DNA of 64,000 bases, from contig CAJWWC010000004.1 in the NCBI GenBank assembly GCA_913048435.1, positions 37,568 to 101,567 on the forward strand, read 5' to 3'. Made by a program: the position numbers and the translations under genes. Position 1 is the first letter of the stretch; every line of letters starts with the position of its first letter. This document shows positions 47,376 through 55,823 of this stretch, one piece after another. This DNA comes from an uncultured Flavobacteriales bacterium (lineage in GTDB: Bacteria; Bacteroidota; Bacteroidia; Flavobacteriales; UBA7312). Under the pieces are notes generated by a model. It had not been told where the DNA came from. It worked only from the letters and a program-made list of their open reading frames with translations, and searched no databases.

Positions 47376-48250
47376 AACTTAGATTGTAAGCGTTGATTCA
47401 TACCTTCAATTCCTTGCAAACCTCCTGTATGGATAGCTATAATAGTGCTATTTGGAGGAAAATAATTATTCTTTATCATATCAAAAATACCATAAAACAT
47501 TTTAGCGGTATATATGGGTTCTAACTGAATTGAAAAATCACGTTTGAACTCGTTCATGAAGGTCACCAATTGCTGACTAACTTTTGCATAACCACCAAAA
47601 TGATAATCTAATTGAATTGACCAATTTGAAGTGTTTACATACTTTTTTACTTCAGCTGTCAAAAAGTCACCGCCTTTCAAGACTGAAAATCCTAACGCAA
47701 ATTGAGAAGTCTTTAGACCTCTTATAACTCCTGAAAATGTACCCCCAGTACCAACAGGAACACAAACAATATCAAAATCTTTGAAAGAAACCATCTCCTC
47801 ACAAGATTTAACAGCAAGTTCATTTGTTCCTCCCTCAGGAATAAGATAAAAATCTCCATATATAGATTTCCAATCAATATTAAATTTATTTCGATAGGTT
47901 TCTCTATCTACAAATTGCAATTGCATACCCTCTTCTTTAGCTCTTAGTAGAGTCGGATTCAAATTAGCAGTAAAGTCGCCACGAATAATTCCAATAGATT
48001 TTAAACCTAACTTATTACAAGCCAAAGCCGTGGCCGCAATATGATTGGAAAATGCTCCACCAAATGTTAAAATTATTCTTTGATTTTGTCTAACAGCCTC
48101 CATCAAATTAAATCTCAATTTCCACCACTTATTGCCCATACAATCAGGGTTATTTAAGTCCTCTCTTTGAATCAATAACTTAACTTTCTTAGACTTCAAC
48201 ATGCTATTAGTAATTTCTTTAATATCTTGATTGATGACTTGTGAAAACAT
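47360..48250 (-). CDS. PLP-dependent ACC deaminase / D-cysteine desulfhydrase family protein
   Basis: LLIQREDLNNPDCMGNKWWKLRFNL; TFGGAFSNHIAATALAC; VPVGTGGTFSGVIRG. Confidence 0.9.
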   Translation of the reverse strand: MFSQVINQDIKEITNSMLKSKKVKLLIQREDLNNPDCMGNKWWKLRFNLMEAVRQNQRIILTFGGAFSNHIAATALACNKLGLKSIGIIRGDFTANLNPTLLRAKEEGMQLQFVDRETYRNKFNIDWKSIYGDFYLIPEGGTNELAVKSCEEMVSFKDFDIVCVPVGTGGTFSGVIRGLKTSQFALGFSVLKGGDFLTAEVKKYVNTSNWSIQLDYHFGGYAKVSQQLVTFMNEFKRDFSIQLEPIYTAKMFYGIFDMIKNNYFPPNSTIIAIHTGGLQGIEGMNQRLQSKLWKID

Positions 48251-48300
48251 AAACTAATATAAGCAATGAATATCGTAAATTTGTACCTTAAAATAATTCA

Positions 48301-48483
48301 ATGGTAAACTTTTCAAACCAAAGTAAAATAGCAAGGAAAGATTTTTACAAAAATAAAGATGGTTACATTATTTTCACAGAGAAATACCATTTAAAAAGAG
48401 GCTATTGTTGTAAAAATGGTTGTAAACATTGCCCATACGGATTTAATAAAAATACAGATTCCTTAAAAAAGAAATTAAAATGA
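48301..48483 (+). CDS. DUF5522-like small Cys-rich protein
   Basis: 60 aa with RGYCCKNGCKHCPYGF motif; ATGA overlap with hutU. Confidence 0.72.
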   Translation: MVNFSNQSKIARKDFYKNKDGYIIFTEKYHLKRGYCCKNGCKHCPYGFNKNTDSLKKKLK

Positions 48484-50486
48484 CAGCATTTAAAGATAGT
48501 ATATCAAACGGTATTCCTAATGAAATTCCTCAAAAAAAGAAGTACGACCTCAGCATCAATCATGCTCCCAAGAGAAAAGATATTCTAAATACTAATGAAA
48601 AAAGACTAGCCCTGAAAAATGCTTTAAGATATTTTCCTAAAGATCAACACACGTTTTTAGCTGAGGAGTTTGCTCGTGAATTAAACGAATATGGTAGAAT
48701 ATATATGTATAGATACCGTCCAGATTATGAAATGAAAGCCAGAAGCATTGAGGATTATCCTGGGAAATCATTACAAGCAAAAGCTATTATGCTAATGATT
48801 CAGAATAACCTAGACTATGCTGTAGCCCAACATCCTCACGAATTAATCACATACGGAGGTAATGGAGGTGTATTCCAAAATTGGGCTCAATATTTATTGT
48901 GTATGCAATATCTTTCTGAAATGACTGACGAACAAACATTAGTTATGTATTCAGGTCACCCAATGGGACTATTTCCATCTCACAAAAATGCGCCTAGAGT
49001 TGTTGTCACCAACGGAATGATGATTCCTAACTACTCTAAACCTGATGATTGGGAAAAGTTTAATGCACTTGGCGTTACTCAATTTGGACAAATGACTGCG
49101 GGCTCTTACATGTATATTGGACCGCAAGGAATAGTTCATGGAACAACTATCACAATTCTAAACGCTGGAAGAAAAATAAGTGATGATGGATTAATAGGAA
49201 AATTATTTTTAACTGCTGGTTTAGGTGGTATGAGTGGAGCTCAGCCAAAAGCTGGAAATATTGCTGGTTGCATAACCGTCGTAGCAGAAGTAAACCCTAA
49301 AGCAACAAAAACAAGACATTCACAAGGGTGGGTAGATGAAGTTATTGAAGATTTAGATTCTCTTGCTAATAGAGTCAAAAAAGCTAAAAAAAATAAAGAG
49401 ATTGTTTCAATTGCATTTCAAGGTAATATAGTTGAAGTATGGGAAAAATTTCTTGAGGAAGACATTTATGTTGATTTAGGTTCTGACCAAACTTCACTTC
49501 ACAACCCTTGGGCAGGTGGTTACTACCCAATTGGTTTATCATTTGAAGAATCCAATGAATTGATGGTAAATAACCCAAAAAAATTTAAAGTCAAAATTAA
49601 AGAAACGTTACGTCGACATGCCGATGCAATAAATAAACATACCTCAAGAGGAACCTACTTCTTTGATTATGGAAATGCATTTTTATTAGAAGCATCTCGC
49701 TCAGGTGCAGACGTAATGTCCCAAGACGGAATACATTTTAAGTACCCATCTTATGTTCAAGATATTATGGGTCCAATGTGCTTTGATTATGGCTTTGGAC
49801 CATTTCGTTGGGTTTGTGCTAGTGGTAAAAAAGAAGATTTAGTAATAACCGATAAAATAGCTTGTGAAGTATTAGAAAAATTAAAATTAGAGGCTCCTAA
49901 AGAGATAGAACAACAAATGGCTGATAATATTCGTTGGATTAAAAGTGCTAATGACAACCAATTAGTTGTAGGCTCTCAAGCAAGAATATTATATGCTGAC
50001 TCGATTGGCAGAATAGAAATAGCCAAAGCCTTCAATAATGCAATAAAAGAAGGAACTATTGGCCCAATAATATTAGGTAGAGACCACCATGATGTTTCTG
50101 GGACAGATTCTCCTTACAGGGAAACTTCTAATATTTATGATGGCTCCAGTTTTACAGCTGATATGGCAATTCACAATGTAATTGGCGACAGTTTTAGAGG
50201 TGCTACATGGGTATCTATTCACAATGGTGGCGGTGTTGGTTGGGGCGAAGTTATAAATGGTGGGTTTGGAATGTTAATTGACGGTTCTGATGAAAGTGCA
50301 AAAAAAATTCAATCGATGCTTCATTGGGATGTTAATAATGGAATAGCAAGGAGAAGTTGGGCTAGAAACCAGGAAGCGATTTTTGCAATAAAAAATGAAA
50401 TGGAAAGGACACAAAATTTAAAAGTTACATTACCAAATTTTGTAGATGAAGATTTCATTGATGAAGTAATCAAAAAAAATAATTAA
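48480..50486 (+). CDS. hutU: Urocanate hydratase
   Basis: YGGNGGVFQNWAQY; SGHPMGLFPSHKNAPRVVVTNGMMIPNYS; GRDHHDVSGTDSPYRETSNIYDG. Confidence 0.96.
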   Translation: MTAFKDSISNGIPNEIPQKKKYDLSINHAPKRKDILNTNEKRLALKNALRYFPKDQHTFLAEEFARELNEYGRIYMYRYRPDYEMKARSIEDYPGKSLQAKAIMLMIQNNLDYAVAQHPHELITYGGNGGVFQNWAQYLLCMQYLSEMTDEQTLVMYSGHPMGLFPSHKNAPRVVVTNGMMIPNYSKPDDWEKFNALGVTQFGQMTAGSYMYIGPQGIVHGTTITILNAGRKISDDGLIGKLFLTAGLGGMSGAQPKAGNIAGCITVVAEVNPKATKTRHSQGWVDEVIEDLDSLANRVKKAKKNKEIVSIAFQGNIVEVWEKFLEEDIYVDLGSDQTSLHNPWAGGYYPIGLSFEESNELMVNNPKKFKVKIKETLRRHADAINKHTSRGTYFFDYGNAFLLEASRSGADVMSQDGIHFKYPSYVQDIMGPMCFDYGFGPFRWVCASGKKEDLVITDKIACEVLEKLKLEAPKEIEQQMADNIRWIKSANDNQLVVGSQARILYADSIGRIEIAKAFNNAIKEGTIGPIILGRDHHDVSGTDSPYRETSNIYDGSSFTADMAIHNVIGDSFRGATWVSIHNGGGVGWGEVINGGFGMLIDGSDESAKKIQSMLHWDVNNGIARRSWARNQEAIFAIKNEMERTQNLKVTLPNFVDEDFIDEVIKKNN

Positions 50487-50487
50487 A

Positions 50488-51123
50488 TTAAAAATTAAAA
50501 CCCAAATTAATATTGAAGTAAATTTTATCTTCTTTAGATTTTATAATACTGGAGTAACTTGAACTTCCGAAATCTTTTGTCTTTGAATTAACTACTTTTG
50601 GATTATATCCCATAATTACATCAACAGTCGAATTATTAATGATATTAAATTGAAAACCTGCTCCTATACCTCTGCCTAGCTCTGATATATTTTTTTCATA
50701 GCTTTCTGTCACATTATTTATATTGTTGTAAACCTCATTGTAATCGGTATAGTTAATAAACAAACTAATATAAGCTCCAATAGGAGCGTCCCATGTAAAA
50801 TAATATTTCAATTCTGGCAATATAAAATATCCAGTATATTTATATGCATCTTCATCGTAGAAAACTTGAGAATTGATTCTTGTGTATTCCTCTCTCTTAG
50901 TACTTGAAATAAATGTTGTATTTAATTTAAAAGAAAATTGGGAAGCATTTGAACTATATCCTGGATCAATAATTCTTTCATAGGACAATGTGTAACCTCC
51001 AATTTGAGAAAATGGTTGAAACAAGCTAGTACTAATTACATTTTTTGGAACTCTAAAACTCTGACTGTATGTTACCTCAATAATAAAAAATATAAATACT
51101 AAAAAAAAAATTATTTTTTTCAT
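50488..51123 (-). CDS. Outer-membrane beta-barrel-like protein (start trimmed from 51183)
   Basis: Signal MKKIIFFLVFIFFIIEVTYSQ; beta-rich, ends NINLGFNF. Confidence 0.7.
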   Translation of the reverse strand: MKKIIFFLVFIFFIIEVTYSQSFRVPKNVISTSLFQPFSQIGGYTLSYERIIDPGYSSNASQFSFKLNTTFISSTKREEYTRINSQVFYDEDAYKYTGYFILPELKYYFTWDAPIGAYISLFINYTDYNEVYNNINNVTESYEKNISELGRGIGAGFQFNIINNSTVDVIMGYNPKVVNSKTKDFGSSSYSSIIKSKEDKIYFNINLGFNF

Positions 51124-51331
51124 TTGCAAATAAAAAGCAAATATCGACAATATTTTTAAGTTTAAAACAACACACTCACACACACAAATATCAATAAGTT
51201 TTATTTTTAAACTTTAATACAATAAAAAAATAAATTTGACTTTTTTATATTGTAAATTTTATAATTAAATGTTAAATTTCAATAAATAAAGTCCAACTTT
51301 TAAATATTAATTATTTTTAGTCTATTTATGT

Positions 51332-51339
51332 TAAATTTG
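51332..51339 (+). promoter_or_regulatory. -7 element TAAATTTG upstream of pdhA-pdhC
   Basis: TAnnTTTG match 16 bp before ATG, in a 230-bp AT-rich intergenic region. Confidence 0.45.
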
Positions 51340-51355
51340 CACTTATTTAATATAT

Positions 51356-52351
51356 ATGGCTGTTAAAATTACAAAAAAAACCTACCTAAAATGGTACAGA
51401 GATATGCTTCTTTGGAGGAAATTAGAAGATAAGGCCTCTGCTTTATATATTCAACAAAAAATTAGAGGCTTTCTGCATTTATACAACGGACAGGAAGCTA
51501 TTTTAGCAGGATGCAGACAAGTTATCGACCCTTCGAAAGATAAAATGATAACAGCATACAGAAATCATGTTCAACCAATTGCAATGGGTGTGGAACCCAA
51601 ATATGTAATGGCAGAATTAATGGGCAAAATAACAGGTTGTTCAAAAGGAAACGGTGGCTCAATGCACATGTTTAGTAAAAAGCATAATTTTCTTGGAGGA
51701 CACGGCATAGTTGGTGGACAAATACCATTGGGCGCTGGTATTGCATTTGCGGATAAATACAACGGGAGTGATGCCGTCACACTTTGCTTCATGGGAGACG
51801 GGGCAGTAAGGCAAGGTTCTTTTCACGAAACCTTTAACTTAGCTATGTTATGGAATCTACCTGTAGTATTTATTGTTGAAAATAATGGATACGCTATGGG
51901 TACTTCGGTGGAAAGAACATCCAATCACACAGAAATTTGGAAATTAGGATTAGGATATGAAATGCCAAGCGAGCCGGTTGATGGAATGGATCCAGTAGTA
52001 ATGGCTAAAGCTGTTGAGAAAGCTGTAAAAAGAGCCAGGAAAGGTGATGGCCCAACATTTTTAGAGGCAAAAACATACCGCTACAAAGGCCATTCTATGT
52101 CTGATGCTCAACACTACAGAACAAAAGACGAGGTTAGCGAATATCAAAAAATAGATCCAATTAATACAACATTAAATTTCATCAAAGAAAATAATTACGC
52201 TTCTGACGAAGAAATTAAGGCAATTGATCAAGAGGTTAAGGAAACAATTGCTGATGCAATAAAATTTGCTGAAGAATCTCCATTCCCAGTAAAACAAGAT
52301 TTATACGATAGCGTTTACGAACAAGAAGATTATCCATTTATAAAAGATTAA
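51356..52351 (+). CDS. pdhA: Pyruvate dehydrogenase E1 component subunit alpha
   Basis: RGFLHLYNGQEAILAG; GGSMHMFSKKHNFLGGHGIVGGQIPLGAGIAFADKY; MGDGAVRQGSFHET. Confidence 0.96.
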   Translation: MAVKITKKTYLKWYRDMLLWRKLEDKASALYIQQKIRGFLHLYNGQEAILAGCRQVIDPSKDKMITAYRNHVQPIAMGVEPKYVMAELMGKITGCSKGNGGSMHMFSKKHNFLGGHGIVGGQIPLGAGIAFADKYNGSDAVTLCFMGDGAVRQGSFHETFNLAMLWNLPVVFIVENNGYAMGTSVERTSNHTEIWKLGLGYEMPSEPVDGMDPVVMAKAVEKAVKRARKGDGPTFLEAKTYRYKGHSMSDAQHYRTKDEVSEYQKIDPINTTLNFIKENNYASDEEIKAIDQEVKETIADAIKFAEESPFPVKQDLYDSVYEQEDYPFIKD

Positions 52352-52353
52352 AT

Positions 52354-53604
52354 ATGGCAGAAGTAGTTAATATGCCCAGATTGAGCGACACCATGACAGA
52401 AGGTGTTGTTGCAAAATGGCACAAAAATGTTGGCGACCAAGTTTCTGAAGGAGATTTGTTAGCTGAAATAGAAACAGACAAAGCCACAATGGAATTTGAG
52501 AGCTTTCAAGAAGGGTTTTTACTACACATTGGTGTAAAAGAAGGTGCTAAAGCTCCAGTAGATAGTATATTAGCTATTCTTGGCGAAAAAGATGAGGACA
52601 TTAGCTCCTTACTTGAACAAGATAAAGGAAAGAATGAAGACGAAAAATTAGAGGTTATAAAAACTGAATCACCAGTCCAAAAAGTAAAAAATGAGGTAAC
52701 AAATGAAGTTCCAAAAGTAGAAGTTAAGTCCAGTCCAAAACAAGAAAAATCTTCTCCTATTAATGAAAAAAATATTGCATCCCCTCTAGCAAAAAAATTG
52801 GCTGACGAAAGAAATATTAATCTTGCTTTAGTCAAAGGAACGGGTGATTTTGGTAGAATAATCAAAAGAGATATTGACAATTACTCAGGTGGTTCATCAG
52901 TCCCAACTGTGGAAAGTTATACAGAGGTTGAAGTTTCTCAGATGAGAAAAGTAATTGCTCAACGACTACGTGAAAGTAAATTTTCAGCTCCACACTTCTA
53001 TCTAACTTGTGAAATTAGTATGGACAAGACAATAGAAGCAAGACAAGCGATAAATACTGTTTCTCCGATTAAAATATCATTTAATGATATGATTATAAAG
53101 GCTTGTTCTATGGCCTTAGAGCTACACCCACAAATTAACTCTAGCTGGTTAGACGACAGAATTAGATTTAATGACCACATTCACATAGGTGTAGCAATGG
53201 CTGTTGAAGACGGTCTGCTAGTGCCTGTTGTTAGATTTGCAAATAGCAAAAGACTTTCAGAAATTTCTAGTGAGGTAAAAGAGTATAGTGTGAAAGCAAA
53301 AGCAAAAAAATTACAACCAGAAGATTGGAAAGGTAATACATTTACTATTTCTAATTTAGGAATGTTTGACATTGAAGAATTCACAGCAATCATAAACCCT
53401 CCAGATTCTTGTATTTTAGCTGTTGGTGGAATAGTTCAAAAGCCAGTTGTAAAAAATGGTGAAATTGTTGTTGGCAACTCTCTCAAAGTAACACTTTCTT
53501 GCGACCATAGAGTTGTTGATGGTGTTGCAGGTTCAAAATTCTTAGGAACATTAAAGAGTTATTTAGAAAATCCTGTTCTATTTATGGGAGCTAATAATAT
53601 TTAA
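52354..53604 (+). CDS. pdhC: Pyruvate dehydrogenase E2 (dihydrolipoamide acetyltransferase), one lipoyl domain
   Basis: Lipoyl EIETDKATMEFES; E3-binding SPLAKKLADERNINLALVKGTGDFGRIIKRDI; catalytic SCDHRVVDG. Confidence 0.95.
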   Translation: MAEVVNMPRLSDTMTEGVVAKWHKNVGDQVSEGDLLAEIETDKATMEFESFQEGFLLHIGVKEGAKAPVDSILAILGEKDEDISSLLEQDKGKNEDEKLEVIKTESPVQKVKNEVTNEVPKVEVKSSPKQEKSSPINEKNIASPLAKKLADERNINLALVKGTGDFGRIIKRDIDNYSGGSSVPTVESYTEVEVSQMRKVIAQRLRESKFSAPHFYLTCEISMDKTIEARQAINTVSPIKISFNDMIIKACSMALELHPQINSSWLDDRIRFNDHIHIGVAMAVEDGLLVPVVRFANSKRLSEISSEVKEYSVKAKAKKLQPEDWKGNTFTISNLGMFDIEEFTAIINPPDSCILAVGGIVQKPVVKNGEIVVGNSLKVTLSCDHRVVDGVAGSKFLGTLKSYLENPVLFMGANNI

Positions 53605-53623
53605 CCTTTTTCACAAACTATTT

Positions 53624-53657
53624 AAAGCCCTATCAAATCTGATAGGGCTTTTTTTTA
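53624..53657 (+). terminator. Rho-independent terminator downstream of pdhC
   Basis: AAAGCCCTATCA-AATC-TGATAGGGCTTT hairpin followed by Ts. Confidence 0.92.
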
Positions 53658-53667
53658 TCTTTATGCC

Positions 53668-55761
53668 ATGCAAGAGTTGTTCAATTCAATAGAATATTTG
53701 AAAGGTGTTGGACCAAAAAGAGCGGAACTCCTAAGGAAAGAACTAGGGCTTCATACTTTTAGTGATTTATTACACTATTTTCCTTTTAGATATATTGACA
53801 AAACTAAATTCTATAAAACTAATGAGATCAACAGCGATTTAGCTCATGTACAACTTATTGGCAAAATCAATAATTTACAAGAAGTAGGTGTAAAACATAA
53901 TAAACGATTAACAGCAAAATTTGAAGATGAAAATGGTGCTATCGAATTAGTATGGTTTAAAGGTACTAAATGGATTAAAGATAGTATTAAGGTTAATAAT
54001 AGATATGTTGTATTTGGCAAACCTAATCTGTATAATGGAAAGATAAATATCGTACATCCAGAATTGGAGACCATTGACGAAAAACATCAAACAAAACTCC
54101 ATGCCCTTCAACCTGTATATTCTACTACTGAATCGCTGTCAAGTAAAGGGTTAACCAATAAAGCAATTGGTAAACTCACTTCAGTATTATTACCAAAAGT
54201 AATCAATAGTATAAAAGAAAATCTTTCAATTGAACTAATTAAAAAACTCAATTTAATTTCTCGACGCGAGGCTTATATGAATATTCATTTCCCAACGAAT
54301 ACCAAAACTTTACAACAAGCACAATACAGACTTAAATTTGAGGAATTATTTTTCATACAATTACAACTTATAAGAATGAAAATCGTTCGCCAACAAAAGC
54401 TTAAAGGCTTTGCTCTTTCTCAAATTGGCGAACACTTCAACAATTTTTATCACAATCACCTGCCTTTTGAACTAACAAACGCTCAAAAACGGGTTTTGAA
54501 AGAAATACGTCACGATTGCGCCAAAGAGTCTCAGATGAATCGCCTACTTCAAGGAGATGTTGGTAGTGGTAAAACACTTGTTGCCTTAATGAGTATTTTA
54601 ATGGCTATAGATAATGGATTTCAAAGCTGTCTAATGGCTCCTACTGAAATTTTAGCTCAACAACATTTTGAAACCATCTCTAATTTATTATCTAAAATGC
54701 CAATAAAGATTTCACTTCTTACTGGCTCGGTAAAAAAATCACAACGCACCACACTACACGAATGGTTAGAAAACGGAAAAACACACATTCTTATTGGCAC
54801 GCACGCCCTAATTGAAGATAAAGTAAAATTTAAAAATTTAGGCTTTGTTGTAATTGATGAACAACACCGTTTTGGTGTAGCTCAACGGGCTAAAATGTGG
54901 CTAAAAAATAGTAAACCCCCACATGTGCTAGTGATGACAGCTACTCCGATTCCTAGAACATTAGCTATGACTCTATATGGTGACTTAGACGTTTCTATAA
55001 TTGATGAATTACCCCCTGGTAGAAAAGCAATAAAAACCATTTGGAAATCTGAAAGTGGTAGACTAGCTATGTTAGGCTTTATCCAAAAAGAAATAGAAAA
55101 AGGAAGACAAGCCTACATAGTTTACCCACTAATTAATGAAAGTGAAACACTGGACTATAAAGATTTGATGGACGGCTACGAAAGTATATGCAGAACTTTT
55201 AAAGGAAAGCAAATAAGTATCGTTCACGGACAAATGAAATCTGAAGAAAAAGATTTCGAAATGAGTCGATTTACTAAAGGAGAAACACAAATTATGGTAG
55301 CAACAACCGTTATTGAAGTTGGTGTAAATGTTCCGAATGCCTCAATAATGGTTATTGAAAGTGCCGAACGTTTTGGCTTATCTCAGCTTCACCAATTAAG
55401 AGGTCGGGTTGGTAGAGGGGCTGAACAATCCTATTGCATCTTGATGAGTGGCAATAAAATAAGTACGGAAGGGCAAGAAAGACTAAAAACTATGGTTAGG
55501 ACAACTGATGGCTTTGAAATTGCAGAGGTAGACCTAAAACTGCGAGGACCTGGCGATTTGATGGGTACGCAACAAAGTGGAATGCTAGAGTTAAAAATTG
55601 CTGATATAATTAAAGATAATGTTATTTTACAATATGCAAGACAACTTGCCCTAACATTTTTGGAAGAAGATCCAGAACTAAAACTACCTAAAAACAAAGC
55701 CATACTAAGCCACTACAAAGAAATTAGTAACAAACAACTTGAATGGAGTAGAATATCTTAG
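53668..55761 (+). CDS. recG: ATP-dependent DNA helicase RecG
   Basis: YLKGVGPKRAELLRKELG; LLQGDVGSGKTLVAL; VIDEQHRFGVAQR; HQLRGRVGRGAEQSYCIL. Confidence 0.97.
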   Translation: MQELFNSIEYLKGVGPKRAELLRKELGLHTFSDLLHYFPFRYIDKTKFYKTNEINSDLAHVQLIGKINNLQEVGVKHNKRLTAKFEDENGAIELVWFKGTKWIKDSIKVNNRYVVFGKPNLYNGKINIVHPELETIDEKHQTKLHALQPVYSTTESLSSKGLTNKAIGKLTSVLLPKVINSIKENLSIELIKKLNLISRREAYMNIHFPTNTKTLQQAQYRLKFEELFFIQLQLIRMKIVRQQKLKGFALSQIGEHFNNFYHNHLPFELTNAQKRVLKEIRHDCAKESQMNRLLQGDVGSGKTLVALMSILMAIDNGFQSCLMAPTEILAQQHFETISNLLSKMPIKISLLTGSVKKSQRTTLHEWLENGKTHILIGTHALIEDKVKFKNLGFVVIDEQHRFGVAQRAKMWLKNSKPPHVLVMTATPIPRTLAMTLYGDLDVSIIDELPPGRKAIKTIWKSESGRLAMLGFIQKEIEKGRQAYIVYPLINESETLDYKDLMDGYESICRTFKGKQISIVHGQMKSEEKDFEMSRFTKGETQIMVATTVIEVGVNVPNASIMVIESAERFGLSQLHQLRGRVGRGAEQSYCILMSGNKISTEGQERLKTMVRTTDGFEIAEVDLKLRGPGDLMGTQQSGMLELKIADIIKDNVILQYARQLALTFLEEDPELKLPKNKAILSHYKEISNKQLEWSRIS

Positions 55762-55795
55762 TATAATTAGCTATATATCACCTCATTCTTTTTTT

Positions 55796-55803
55796 TACTT
55801 TTG
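55796..55803 (+). promoter_or_regulatory. -7 element TACTTTTG upstream of pheT
   Basis: TAnnTTTG match 20 bp before ATG. Confidence 0.4.
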
Positions 55804-55823
55804 TTTAAATAATTATATTCTAA

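Noticed and set aside
51170-51187. Short CA-rich stretch as a microsatellite or phase-variable repeat
   Set aside because: Too short and interrupted, and upstream of the trimmed ORF start.
52506-52880. 124-aa antisense ORF inside pdhC
   Set aside because: Antisense to the low-complexity linker of E2; no protein-like features.
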